Under the pieces are notes generated by a model. It made no database searches. It saw only the letters and a program-made list of their open reading frames with translations, and was not told the DNA's origin. A DNA stretch of 64,000 bases from positions 51,722,975-51,786,974 of the forward strand of contig JACSVZ010000007.1 of the NCBI GenBank assembly GCA_014706295.1, written 5' to 3'. Position 1 is the first letter of the stretch, and every line of letters begins with the position of its first letter. The DNA is from Lycocorax pyrrhopterus obiensis (Eukaryota; Chordata; Aves; Passeriformes; Paradisaeidae). A program made the translations under genes and the position numbers. Positions 26,680-39,597 of the stretch are shown one piece after another.

Positions 26680-26898
26680 GGCTCAGTACCTACACGGTAC
26701 TTTGCATTTTTCTCTTCAGATGGAGAACAAGCATTAACTAATTGGTCTTCAGAAAAACACTTTTATTATTACAATTTTATGAGGTGGAAACTAGGAGGTT
26801 AAGTAACTTGCCTGAAGTTATTCACTAAGTTGCACTGGGATTAAAATTTAGGAGTTGCTGGCTGCCAGCCCTACTTTTTGACCACTGGACCACTCTGC
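26680..26898 (-). mobile_element. Ancient MIR (CORE-SINE)
   Basis: Read on the minus strand, the element starts near 26,898 with GCAGAGTGGTCCAGTGGTCA, like the tRNA-related MIR head. It passes through TTTTAATCCCAGTGCAACTT and GGCAAGTTACTTAACCTCC (26,793-26,812), then AGTTTCCACCTCATAAAA and ATAATA. These are the MIR core blocks in the correct order and spacing. The 3' part (26,680-26,745) is more diverged, with 'AGTTAATGC'-like and 'GGTACTGAGCC' blocks. MIR-type SINEs are shared by amniotes and were inactive long before birds radiated, so this is one of the oldest datable insertions in the window. It is non-coding. Confidence 0.82.
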
Positions 26899-29800
26899 TT
26901 CTTATTATAAGAATTTAATTTACTTGGCAGAGAATGCAGCTTTCATGTGGTAAGTCATATATTGCCATTCTAATGAAGTTGAAGGGAGGTGAGAAGGCCA
27001 GCTGATCTCATTGTGAACTGATGAAGAGTCACATCATAGTGATTCTGTTTAAAATTCTTGATCTAATACAATACAGCTTCTCCTTCCCCAAAAAGCAGAG
27101 CCTTGTTTCAAAATATGGATGCTCATAAGCAACCATCTGAATTTCTATTGAGCCAACTAGAGAAAGAAACTGAAAGCTAAGGGAACTGGCATTTTGGTCT
27201 CTCTGGTATTTTGGGATCTATTTCCTACATATTTCATCAAAATTCAGGGAATGTTTTGACACCAAAACACACAATATTCTTCACCCAGTCCTCTTTTCTT
27301 GGTTTGAGTTCATGTCTATATTTTTTTCCTGTGATATCCTTATTTTGAATCTGCTCTTTTCTTTTAGTGTAGACTTCTAAAAAATGGGTGATCCAGTATA
27401 GACATGGGTGCATGCATGTATGTGTGTGTAAGATGGCAGCAACTATATAAATAGAAATAAATTTTCATGTCTCCATTTTTCTCAAGCTAACTTAGTATAT
27501 TAATAAGGAATGTTCTGCAAGTACTGGAAATCAGTGAATCAGTAGTCCCTATCTGGAGGTGACAACAGCAACAAATGTCTGTGTCTGTGTCTCTGTGTGT
27601 ACAAGTTTTGGACAGCAACATCTCCATGTATATCCATCCCTCTTCTAGTAGAGCTTCCAATGAAAAGAAGCCCCGTGGAGAATTCATGTACTGCCAGAGA
27701 AGCTTTGTTGACATTACATTCCAGCTCCAAGGTGGAACTGTGCAGGTGTATCATAAATTCACCACTACAAAATAAAGATCTTTTATTTTCCTGTGGAATA
27801 ACTGTCAAAATATAGAGCCAGAAAGGCAAAGAAAGAAGTGTCAAAAGGATGTTAAGGATCATTATGAAAATGTATAGAGATCTGAAGCAAGAACAAAAAT
27901 CGCGTCTGAACACAGACTGGTTTCTGCAACAGAAAAAATGAACATAGTGGCTGTACACAGATCCTAGAAAAGAAACATCATTGCCATTAGTGGGAGAAAA
28001 ACCTTGGTGATACAAGGCGCTTTAAAAATAGTGAGTAAAAAGAATGAGAACTTGGTAATATGAATGAAATCTGTGCCAGAGGTTTAAGTTTGCAAGGCTG
28101 TGGAAAGCATTCATTACTGAAAACGTAGTCTGACTGGTAAGATCACCTAAAAAATAATTTTAAAAAGCATGTACAGCAATACAATTATTTTTATGTACCA
28201 CAGATACACACACATTTGCCAAAAGCCCAGTAAAAGTGATTTATTTAAACTCCAGAGAGGTTTAGTGACACTCACTTCATTTAACAGGTTTGTTTTCTTT
28301 AAACCTGAGTTGTTTGTCAAGGCTTTGTGTTGTGGTTCAGCACTGCAGCAGTTTCCTAGATGGCCCAAAACTCTTTGTCCATTCAGCTACACCTTTCAAT
28401 GTGTTTTTAAGTATGGATCAAAAACCTGTGTCTCACCCACTGTTAGCAGTGGGCAGGTGGGCTTCTCTTGGGAATGCATGACATTTTTGAGACTGGTAGT
28501 CATACAGAGGAAATAGTCGAAATATGTCCATAATGTCCATTTGTCCAAGGCCTTATGCCTGAGGAGCATCTTAGTCCACGTAACTCAATGACTACTGGTA
28601 CCGTTGAAAGGTCTAGCAGTATTCATCAGATTACCCAATGATCCGAGTGACCCTGTGGTAAAATCTTTTCATTGACTGTAGCAGGGATAGAATTTTGCTG
28701 AAATCTAGGATTGATTCCCTCCAAACTCAAAATACTCATTCCAGAAGTGTAAAGAATCCTACCAGGTTTTTGGGAAGGCTTGTGAAATGGAATAATATAA
28801 AAGAAAATCAGTTGTCATTCTCTTGGCAGAGATGCCAAAGCTTCTGAAAATCAGCAGTGTTTCCCCAAATCACGTGAAGCTGAGAGCAACCTGGACTCTA
28901 ATGGTGGCATTCCTACAGGAGAGCATTTCCTACCAGGACAGTAGTCACTGTCACTGTCAGCAAAAGACAGAATGGAGGGAGAGGGGCAGTGATCTCCAGC
29001 TGTTTGAACTACTCTCTCCTTTCTTTTTTCTCCCCACCTACTTCTCTTTTTTGAAAAAGTTAATTCCTTCTCTTCTGTTACCCTACAGCTAATCTTTGAT
29101 TTTCCAGAGTAGGTTGGCCACTTCTTTCCTCTTATTTTCTACTCCATCTTCTGCATTATTTCTATCCTCTCCACAGGATGAAGTGTGATTCTGAATGGAG
29201 AGATTATGCAATTTCAAGGCTAGTAATTCCACAATTTCTCAAATTCCCTCTAGCAGAAATGCATCTTACTTCTGTACACCTCCTGGGAACCACACTGCTT
29301 CTGCTTGGTCTTGTGAGAGATCTGTAAAGGTGGAGAAAAGTCTGATCCCTGAGAGTTTGTAGCATCTGGTTTAATGTCTGGTTCTTTTTCACTGTTTTTG
29401 TGTCTCCAAAGCAATTCCTGTGGCAGAAAACCCTGATGGTAGTCCCAATCACCTTCACCTGTACCATATTCCCTTACATGCTTGGTACAACTGAGAAGAA
29501 GAGCTTGTGCTTTTACCATTGAATTCAGCTGACACAAGGTCAAATGAGTCTGTAGACACCCTGTTCTAAATGCAAGTTCAAGTGTTCTGCGGGGCCATAT
29601 GGAAGAATGAAGCCAGAATTGGGACAGTATTGACACAGCATTTCCTTTTTCTCTGTATTGGATGCTAAGAGAATTAGAGCCGCTCACTTAACCATTTTTG
29701 CCAGGAATTTTGAAGCCAACTGTGCTTTCAGCTATACATGCAAATGATTGTGGGGTTATATGCATGAAAACAAGAGCAAAACTTAGACCACAGATTTTCT

Positions 29801-30454
29801 AGGGAAAAACAAGTGGTGCATTTTAGGCAATTAGGAGCAGTAAAGTAAACATTTAGTCACCATTGACTCATGAGCCGAAAAACACAGTAGTCAATTACAG
29901 CTTTCGGCAGCAATAATTAATATGGTGTTGATGAAAACTGTGGTTTCCACTCAACATACAAAGCTCTTTCAGGTAATTAAATGTAACCTCATCTATATGT
30001 AATTTGTCTTTAATCTGCACATGATACAGTATTTCAACCTCCTATGTTGTATTCTGGAGGAAAAATAGTATAGGAACATTACCTAAAGCATATACCCAAT
30101 AACCCTAGCAAAATTTGTTTTCATTTAAGTCTATATCACACTTTATGATTAAATATTTGATGATGAAAAGGTTTGTAATTTAATCATTTGCACAATCTTT
30201 CTTATATTACTCCACATATCTGATTTACAGAGATAAAGAGATCAATTTTAACTGTGTATACCACACAGACATTTATTTCTTTGTGTGTTTTAACATCCTG
30301 AGGCTTTTTCAGAGACATTAAATAGAGAAAAAGTAAATACTTACAGAAAAGATCACTCTTGCCATTTCTGATGAAGAACTTGTGGTATTATGAAGCTTCT
30401 GAATACAAAAAAGAGGTGTTAATGTGCAAAGTAGTCTTTACGATACTGTATTGA

Positions 30455-30533
30455 CCTGATTTTCCAAAGTGCAGATTATCTACATTTCTCACTGAAACTA
30501 ATGGAACTTGAAATGCTTCTCTGAAAATTAATG
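30455..30533. repeat. Degenerate foldback repeat, copy 3
   Basis: CCTGATTTTCCAAAGTGC at the left and GCTTCTCTGAAAATTAATG at the right are imperfect reverse complements around a CACTGAAACTAATGGAA centre. This matches the style of a sauropsid palindromic repeat whose arms read CTGATTTTCAGAAGTGCTGAG and whose centre is CATTGACTTCAATGGGA. A lone arm of the same kind (GAATTTTCAGAAGCACTTA) occurs at 31,302-31,320. Confidence 0.45.
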
Positions 30534-33500
30534 TGTATCACTGCCCTCTAAGTCACTGTTTATAAACCCTAGTAATTTGAAGTCCATATTTCCAGCTTGA
30601 CTGCCCAACTACTTCCAGCTATAGCCATATAGCAGGAAAAAAATGGAAAGAGAAATTATATTTTATCTGAAAAAGCTTCAATTTAAGTATTTATAGATTT
30701 ACAAGATTTTGTTTGAATGCTAGGCTTTGAGAGGTTTCTTCACAAACTAGTTGCCAGTTGCAGCATCAGTTTTGCATGATTGTTAACCAAAGTGTACCTT
30801 TGCTGGACATCTGGAGTGTCATTGCTACATGGCAAACGCACCTGATATTTTTACATCTGAACTGCAGACTAGATAGCCCTATTAAGCTCTTAAAATAAGA
30901 CTCCAGAAAATATAAAATTTTATACAATATGAAATTAAAAAGAGTGGCTATTACCTTTACCACATCTGAAACTATAACTTTGCCACCTTTGGTAGCAAAA
31001 GGAGATCTTGTTCCATAATGCTATCAGAGCTTTACCGTTCCTAAATAACTGGACTGCTATTTTACAACAAAACATCAGGCTACTGAGCCTTTAGTTCTGT
31101 TAGCCTTTCTGATAACTACTTTAGCTTAATTCAGAAAAGGAAGCTAATTCCTGGCTATAAGCGTTATACTTTCTCCCAAAATAAATACCATGAAAACATG
31201 ACTAAAATTCCCAACCAAAACATTTTTATGTTAATGCCGTATGAAAATATTCTGTATTGGTGACTATCATTTTTGTTGTCTTAAACATTTACTATGAGAT
31301 CGAATTTTCAGAAGCACTTATAATGTCTTTGAGCTAAATTCAGGAAAGATGTGTGGTCCATTTAGGTGGATTTTTGGTCCATGAAATGTATTTAACGTAA
31401 AATTGTACGACTCTCTGATACCAAGGAAATTCCCCGGCTTTGACATCAAACAAACTCTTTCTCTGAGCATGAGCAAGAAAAGTCTTTAATGCATCCAAAA
31501 GAAGCACAAGCCAAAATAAATGGCAGAATCAACCAATAAATGAAAAGCACAACACAGTGCCCTACGTGGGCATAATCAGTAAGCCTTTTTGTGTTATTTA
31601 TTTGAAGGAACAAAGGGGCTTTTCCAGAAACCATCTGTACATTGTTAAAGAGGAGTGAATTACCTACAGCCTTCAAAGGAAAATGGTGCTATTAAAATAA
31701 ACTTGGGGGTTGGAAGGAATTAGGTTACTAAACATGGGGCTGAGTTAGAACTTAAGCATCTCTCTGGATTTTGTCTCACTGGTTACACAAAATCCAGGTA
31801 CACAGGGATGCAGGGTTTCAGCAGAGAGACATTGCCACAGCTGTCAGATCTGGTGCCAGACTTGCCAATGCCTAAATGCTTTGAAGTTGTCTTCTAAAGC
31901 CCCATAACAATAAGAGAAAGAATAAAAACCCTTAATGTCCTCTGGATAGAATGTAGAGTTACAGATAGTGGGCTAGATTTCATGCTCAAAAACTATTAGC
32001 TTAGATCCTAAAATTGTGATTTTAAAATAATACCATGCATGCTGGAGTCTCTGGAGTCACCTTTGGTTTTGACCTGTTGGTGCGCTTGGGTACACGTTCA
32101 AGATTCTTGCCACAACCACAGGGATTGAAAACTTCTGCTCTCTTTTAAATGAAAGATGAGATTTTCTCATGGTCACTTCATTTCAAGAAGAGAGGCCTTA
32201 ATGAAAACACCAGTTAGGGGAAGTTTCATGATAAATACTGGCAATGCTATCAGTCTTTTCAAAATTCATGAACCTCAAAAGAAGCCAGGCAAAATCTGCT
32301 TGGTTTCAGATTTCATAGAAGCTTGTAGCTCAGCTCCAGTTTGTCCTAAAGTTCACTAAGTTCAGCCTTTCAAGTCATTCTGATTCGATTTATGGGGTTT
32401 TTTCCTAAACCATATAAAACTTGGGGTATTACATGGATTTGACATGAGCCAGGTGGAACTCAGTAGGTCCAACAGTGTTTTGATTTGAGATTTTGAGTCT
32501 GTTTAAATACAAAACAGAAAGCAAAATTCCGTCTTCCCCTGAAGCCAGACGGAAGTTTCATACGATCCACTGTATGCCAAATTCACTTCCTGCAGAGTTC
32601 TTGAGACTCACAAAGTCCATGTTTGCATAACTCTGCAGTGAGGGCTCTATGGGGTCCTAGCTCAGGGCCTACAGGGCAAGCCAGGAATCCTGGAAGCACA
32701 GCAGAGGGAAGGGTGTAGATGTGCTTTGCTGCAGAGAGAGTATTTACCTCTCCCAAGAATGCAGAGCACCAGTTAGTCCTCACCACGTGATTTGCTAGAG
32801 CCTCAGGCTCAGTTTTCTTAAAGACATGGTAGACTAGCGTAGCTTTGCACAGAGTACATTTACAGTGTGTCCTCCATGGTGCTGAGAGGGTCCCTCTTTC
32901 TTTCCATCCCAGCTAACAAAGGCAGAGCAAGTGGAATAGCTTTCCAATAGTTTTCTAGAATTTGAACAACTTTGCATTCCTTGTTCAGGTAAAGCTTGAG
33001 CACGTGAAACTCTTCCTGAAGTGACAATTCCAAAAAGTTCAGGTTAAGCCTCCTAAGACCTGCTACTCCAATAATATCAAAGTAAAACAGTATACTTTTT
33101 AACCATCAGATACAAAACCATTGTCAATCTGATATAGAAATATTTTATAGGTTTCTTTATTGATATATTAAAGACATATTTTAAAACTGTTTTTTGAAGT
33201 GATTCATGAAAATGGTTGCCTGTAACAGTCCATGGAGCTACTCAAGAAACAGTTGCTGCCATCACTTTTATTGTATAGAGTTTTAATACCCAAAACTCGT
33301 ATTAGAAATTAGCGTTTTTCTCTTTTTATTTTGTCTCTAATTTTCATGTTGAAATTCTTACCCCATTTAGGAGGGCATGGCCAGTTGTCATGCATGATGG
33401 CATAATTTTAAGTAATGAGAGTGGCTAAAGTGAAAATTGCACTATTTTAACTCCTTTGCTTCTCCAGTGTAAAAACTCAAATAATATAAAGTAAAGCTTT

Positions 33501-34417
33501 GAAGGATGTATTAAATGATTACCAATATTTACTGGTTTAGTAAGAAAACATAAGATCAATATCTTTTGTGTTTCATACTATCATTCTTATATAGCTATTA
33601 AGCTCCCCCCAAAATATTGTTTTAATAATCTTAGCACACAATAAATATCCTATTAAACTAACTCTTTGGGTTAGGAAAGTAATTATTTGTTTGAGATGTT
33701 TTGTTTGAAGGGTATCTACAGATCCTTATCTCTGTAAGCTAGATTGCAGTAGATCTTGTTAGAAATTTTATAGGACATTAATTTCAGGGTGAAAACCATG
33801 CTTGTATATTTCAAAGGCACTTAAAGCTCAAATTTAATCCAAGTAAAAGTAGGTCCCTCTGCTAGGTATGTAGTTGGTACAAACAGTTGCCCTATGATTA
33901 GTTGTATAAACAATTAATGGAGAGATCTCATTTTCCATGTTGATTATATGGTCAATTTGGGGTAACAGTGCTTCTAAATTCTCTCCCTGCATAAATGCCT
34001 AAGCTTAGGGGCAACAAATACAGACGTCAGATGTCAAACATCTTTCACAAACCTTTGTTTTCTCTGAAAATTCTAGCCTTCATCTAGGTTTCAAAATGGA
34101 GAGGAAATAACAGGATCATAAATCCAATAATTTTTTCCTGTTAAGGAAATACGCCGCATTTGCAATCCAGAATTATTTTAAGTCATAAATCTGAAGCTCA
34201 GAGGTATCTGCAATCTCTATTGAGTGACTTGTCAATCTGACCACTAAAGACTTTAAGGTTCATTTTGGACAGGGAAAGGAGAAATCCCCTTGTAGTCAAG
34301 CCTCCCCTACTGAAAGTTTATAATAGAAAATTACCTCTTTTTCTTTCATACTCCTCTATTAAGCTGTGTTCTATGGGATGGTTGTTCAGACAGTTGGTAT
34401 TATTTATGTTTTCCTGT

Positions 34418-34449
34418 CCATGCATGCATGCATCTATCCATCCATCCAT
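34418..34449. repeat. (CATG)n / (CATC)n simple repeat
   Basis: CATGCATGCATGCATC passes into TATCCATCCATCCATT, so a tetranucleotide repeat changes its unit midway. No function is implied. Confidence 0.85.
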
Positions 34450-34988
34450 TTCCTTTCAATTTATTTCTCTGTATTCATGCAAAAGGAGCCATTTTGGGCC
34501 CTCTTTGGCCAGCAGTTGGGTTGGCAAATGGGTGCTTATTGCAGGTTTGCATTTGCAAATTGCTTGTTCTAATTACAAGGAAAACCATGTAACTGAGTGA
34601 AGTACTGTGGTTTACAGTATATGTAAAGTCATAGTAACCTTACATGTATGAGTCCTGAATTTCTGGCCTCCTCCTCTTTTAGCTTAGCTCTCCCTTGAGC
34701 ATTTATTCATTTGTTTGCCCTTGCCAAAAAAATTATTCATCTAAACACAGCCCCCTCATGATGTCAATGGAAGTCTGAGCAACCTACGGCAGAGAATGTT
34801 CAAAGCTTATATTGCCACAAAACAATGTTGTCTTCTGGTTTGTTTTATTTTTTTGGATATCCTGTTCTGTGAGAAGAGCAATTCTGTAACTAAGACTGAC
34901 TTGTGATTTTTCACAGTATAACAAAGTATAACAAAAATGCCTCTGTTTCACCTTTTAATGATTAAATCTCTCCAATGCCCTGAGCCTT

Positions 34989-35085
34989 GTACATGCAGGC
35001 GCAGAAGTAATTTTATGCACATGAGCAATCCCACTGAACTCCCTGGGTCTACACACGTGTAGCATTGCACATATTCACATCGGCA
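34989..35085. repeat. Degenerate foldback repeat, copy 4
   Basis: The left arm has TTTTATGCACATGAGCAATC with CCACTGAA at the centre. The right arm has TGGGTCTACACACGTGTAGC and GCACATATTCACAT. Arms and centre follow the pattern 'TTACGCACRTGAGTAGTCCCATTGAAGTCAATGGGACTACTCACGTG', which I know as a recurrent palindromic repeat in turtle, crocodile and bird DNA. About 97 bp, highly diverged. Confidence 0.5.
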
Positions 35086-38000
35086 AGATCAAGAACTGGT
35101 TTTGTTGAGAACATCTGTGGCAGAGGAATCTTCCTGCAAATAAACAGTGTCTACATTAGCAAACCTCATAGCTTTGCTTCAGTGCTCAGTCACCCACAAA
35201 AGTCACTTACTGCCTTGCATTGCATTTGCTTTGAGCAATATTCCTTAAGTAATTTGCTTTAAATTCTTTAAAGACTATGATAGCATAGTTTGCTGAAGCT
35301 TTCAGAAAATTAAAAAAAAAGAGGTTATATCCACTTATTGCAGGTAGTTACAAGTCATTGCAAATGGTGTATTTGAAAATCAGAGTTAACAACTTGCCAA
35401 TTGATATCTCATTCTCCATTACTTAGTGGTCAGGATAATGGCTTCCTATCTTCATTCAATTTTTTTTTACCTGATAGTGTTGAATTTTTGAGCAACAGTG
35501 TGAGCGCAGGAACAGTTTGTGTAAGTAAATGAACCATGTCAGCAACTGTAATTCACTCTGCATTGAAAACATGATCAAAATGTATTAAATTATTTGTGAT
35601 AGTTTCTCTCTGCAAGAAGGAAAATCTATTTGAGCAAAAAAAAAATTAACTGCAATATGAAACTGCAATAATAAAAATGTCATGTCTCTTTAAATAGTGT
35701 TTGAGTGCATAGCTATTCTACATTTTAAGTGGTATTTCATTCTAAAGGAACTAAGAAAACTAATTTGTAGCTAAATTCACAGTGTTTCAAAAGGATTGCT
35801 CTACAGGTGGATTAAACAAAGAAGCCCAGGCAAAAAACTTCATCTATGTAACCATTCTCAAATAGACCGTACATTTTATACAGCATAAAACATAAGCTGC
35901 AATCTTATATGACAGCCAAAAACTTACGTATTGATTCCCAAAAATATTAATTTTTTTCAAAATGTATTTATTCATCACTGCTGCATCAATGATCTTCTGT
36001 ATTTTATATGTAAATAATCTATTCTATTCCCTTGATCATGTTAATCTTACTAATGACAAATTACCATTCTCCACGTACAGTTCCTAGATTTACAAATTAT
36101 CACTCCTGCTTTCAGGGGACTGAAAATCAGCCACGCTTGCTAATGCCTCCATGGATCGCCTGACACATAGCAGATTTTTATATTCCCTTTTAAAGCATTC
36201 AGCTCGCAAGAAATAATTTATAAATCTAGCTATCACTTGCACTTATCCTCTTACTGCTTGAGGGGGAAAAAGAACAAGATCAAATTGGGAGGATTATTAA
36301 CAATGAAAGAACTTTATTTGCTTCAATTAACTCTTTGCAGGAAGAACTGCTTGCTAAAGCCTATTGGTTTTAGGAAAGAAGAGGAAGTACCCTGTCTATT
36401 CCGTTATGGTGGAAAGCTTGGACAAACAAAAAATTCTGTCTGCAAATACTCCTTGTTTTCTGACTTAAAAAAATTATAAACTCTTTGAATTTTAAATGTA
36501 CTTTTAAACCTGAGATCTCTTTTCACCAAACAAAACATGGCTTGTGTTAGGGAATTAAAACTGTGACAAACCAAGCAAGCTAAAAATTCAGACTTTGGGA
36601 CCATTTCTGTCTTGTTCTGTATCTGTGCATAGTGGAGACAAAATGCTATCAGATTCATTGGGATTCACCATTTGATATTTCCTTTGTAGTTGTAAAAATG
36701 ATGATGACACAATGGAGAATGAGATCCTGAAATTTCACCCTTCCTGTAGGTTCACCTGTCTTGGTTTAATAAACCCTGACTGCAACCTTCTCATGCAGAG
36801 ATAAACACTTGGGATAGTAACTGAGCAGGGTGCTGCTTTTCAGTGCAGGAAGCTCCTTGGTTCTTTCAGTGCAAAGGGATGAAGAGCACTGGCTGTAATT
36901 ACTGAGCAACTGCTGGGAAAGAAAGGTAGTCAGCTGTTGCTTCACAGTAAAAGTATTTTGGAAGTCACTTCGACAATTCCTGCCACCCCCTCAGGGCTAT
37001 GGACAGGAGTAGGAGAACCTGAAATGTAAGATGGGATTAATTTGCCAAAGGCTGGTGCCTAAAAAGCAGCTAAAATGGCTCAGAGTTTCCCTGCTGCCTT
37101 GCAGCTGCCACTCGAGAAGGAAAAGGTCTCATGAAGATCCTGCTAGTCCCAAGAAGGTGTCTTAAATACCCAAGGCATCTGAAATGCTAACATGTACCAA
37201 GATTTAAGTGACTAAATATCTCCCACTGGACCCAAGAAGTTACCACCATATCTAGTGTAAATTTCTGTGTCACTGATAATAGATAACACTAATTGTAATC
37301 AATATCAATAATCAGTATCGTCTGGTAGCGTAACATCTGTGTGATAAATGCCTTGAGATAAAAATAACACTAAGAGAGCAGAGGACTCTTGACATCTAGG
37401 GCAACCTGATTTAGTGTGTACAACCAGTGCCAAAATCTCCATTCCTCTGCTCAGTCCCCCAAATAGGGCTGCTATAAATACGTTCGTAATAGCCCCCTGC
37501 CCTCCCCACCCTCCACCCTTAAAATAAAAAGGGAATTCCCCTAAGAAAACTGGGAGGCAAAACTCAGGAGCACCGTGGGATGCTGATTATGTCTTACTTA
37601 CACCAGAAATTTCACATGGTGCTTCTGTGTTAGTGATGCCCTCTGTTCTCAGCATTTTTCCATAGGGGAGACCAAGACACGATAGATGTCACAGCTGATA
37701 AATCCTTATGCTGTAAGGAAGAAATTACTGTAAAGACTTCCTTTAGCTTCACTTCTGCCTGACCATTCTGTGTGTATAACCACAATACTGGCCATATGTG
37801 TGACAGGACTTTACTCATTAAGAAGCCTTTTCTGCCTACAAAATAACTTTGCAAGTTACCTAATGGGATCTCTAATTAGCAGAATACAGTATTTCTAACA
37901 ACATCAAAAATCCCACTTCTAGTTCATTGAATCAAGGTTCATTTTGAGCAGTCTATGTGTCAATAAGTATTTATGATCTCCTTGAATCACAACTTATTGG

Positions 38001-39533
38001 CCTGTACAGTACAGCTATTTCCATTTGTCACATTGATATGTATTTAGGGACTATCTATAATACAGACTGGATCGATTCTAATGGTTGGTCATGTAAATTC
38101 TCTTTAGTTCAATGGTCATTGCCACAATAGACTCTCAGAAGCACTGCAGTCTATCATGCATCTAATCTATAAAAACCTATTTCTGATATTCATTCATCAT
38201 GAGGTTATTATATATATATTGGGGACGAGCAGAAAGGCTGGAAATGGATGGCATTTGGATATGAATTTTTTTAACTCAGATGATACATACTTCTACACAA
38301 ACTTCCTCCTTCTCCATGTGTCATGCAAGATTAAGCCCTCTTCTTTCTCAGCACACTAACATTTAAGATTTTAAGGAGAAGGAAAAAAGTAGTCTTGTTT
38401 TTAGAGACTAGTATTTTTTTCCCTCCTGAGCTCTTTAAAAGCTCCAGCTATCTGTGCAAGACATTACAAATATGCTCATCTACTTACATTCCCTTTAGGA
38501 GTGTCAGGATAGAAAGAGGCCCTGCTACGTACCACTTCCTACAGAAAGGTTGAAAATGCTGCATCTTGCCTTGTATGGAGGATGCACAGCTCTTGCTATT
38601 GCTAGTAGCTATTTTAAAAATAGTTAGCTTCTGGAACTAGGAAGTTCTGGGCCAAATTTCAGTTACAAACAAGTGTATCTACCAAAAAAAATGCTCGATC
38701 CACTCTATGGCACAGTTTGAACTAGTTGGAATTCCACTTTACTTACATTGTGGTTACTATTTTCCACATAGTTGGAGCACTAACACTTCAGCAGAACCAA
38801 TTCTTTTCATGCCTACCATAAATAAAATTTCAAAAAAAAATCAAAGTATAACTTCAGGGTAATTGCAGCAGGTAAATCCAAAGTGGTTAGTGCAGTTAAC
38901 TTCATGTTAATTTCAGTTAGAATCTAAGGGTTGCTGCCTGCAAACACCTATTCATAGCCTTAGTCACATGAGTCATTCAGTGACAGCCAATGAAAATATT
39001 TGGTGAGTAAACTTCCATATATGTTTGTAGGCTCCAGTCCTAACAGGGTACTAATAAGCAATTCAGATATGTAGTTTACTTCCTCATATGCATTAATGTT
39101 AATTACAAGTAACCAGAATTATAAAGACAATGTAATTATGTTCTAATTATAGCATAACCGCAGCCACTGTATTGTAGGAGTAGTCCAATTTTTTTAAAAA
39201 AACTTTTGCTTCTTGTAGACATATCATTTTAGTACAAGCTTTTATTCCTACTCGTTTGTATCCTTCCTTTCAACAGCATGCGTCTGAGCACTCAGACAAA
39301 ATTTTGACCCATCTTTCACTAGACAGCAGAGGAAGCTAAATGGTACATTATCATATTTTAAATTAAAAGATAGTCACATTACCTTTATTCTTTATAAACC
39401 AGGGGTGACATAGAGGAATTATGCAGGCAGATTAGCTTCCATTTCACTGTATACACAGCACTGAAATCTTAACCCATCAACTCAGAATGCCACTCCAGTA
39501 GCTGTGCGTGCTGCAGACGTGAAGAACTGTCCC
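35086..39533. other. AT-rich unique DNA, no gene seen
   Basis: About 4.4 kb. T7A7 at 39,189-39,202 is a short perfect palindrome. The 36,060-36,250 part has few simple repeats and a balanced composition, but nothing identifies it as exon or regulatory element. Frames are under 90 codons. Confidence 0.5.
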
Positions 39534-39540
39534 CTGAGAC

Positions 39541-39552
39541 TGGCTCAGTTGG
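39541..39552 (+). promoter_or_regulatory. RNA polymerase III A box of the SINE
   Basis: TGGCTCAGTTGG agrees fully with TRGCNNAGYNGG. With the B box 35 nt downstream it forms the internal promoter inherited from tRNA-Ile. Whether this decayed copy is transcribed is unknown. Confidence 0.7.
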
Positions 39553-39586
39553 TCAGAGCCTGGTGCTAACAACAACAAGGCTGCAG

Positions 39587-39597
39587 GTTTGATCCCC
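39587..39597 (+). promoter_or_regulatory. RNA polymerase III B box of the SINE
   Basis: GGTTTGATCCC matches GGTTCRANNCC except for C to T at position 5, the usual CpG-decay change. Confidence 0.65.

Larger units (their letters stand above)
26899..34988. other. Unique DNA, no gene seen
   Basis: About 8 kb with TG-rich simple sequence at 27,572-27,602 and degenerate foldbacks at 30,455 and (one arm) 31,298. The longest frame without known similarity in the window, 158 codons on the minus strand (27,539-28,015), lies here. It has a short hydrophobic stretch but no recognisable domain and is treated as chance. A second frame of 145 codons (29,250-29,687, minus) likewise has no features. Confidence 0.5.

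Noticed and set aside
29250..29687. 145-codon minus-strand frame as a gene
   Set aside because: No recognisable family and another minus-strand frame overlaps it; consistent with chance.
34175..34245. MIR-like AGTGACTTGTC segment
   Set aside because: The similarity is limited to about 11 bases and lacks the flanking core blocks.
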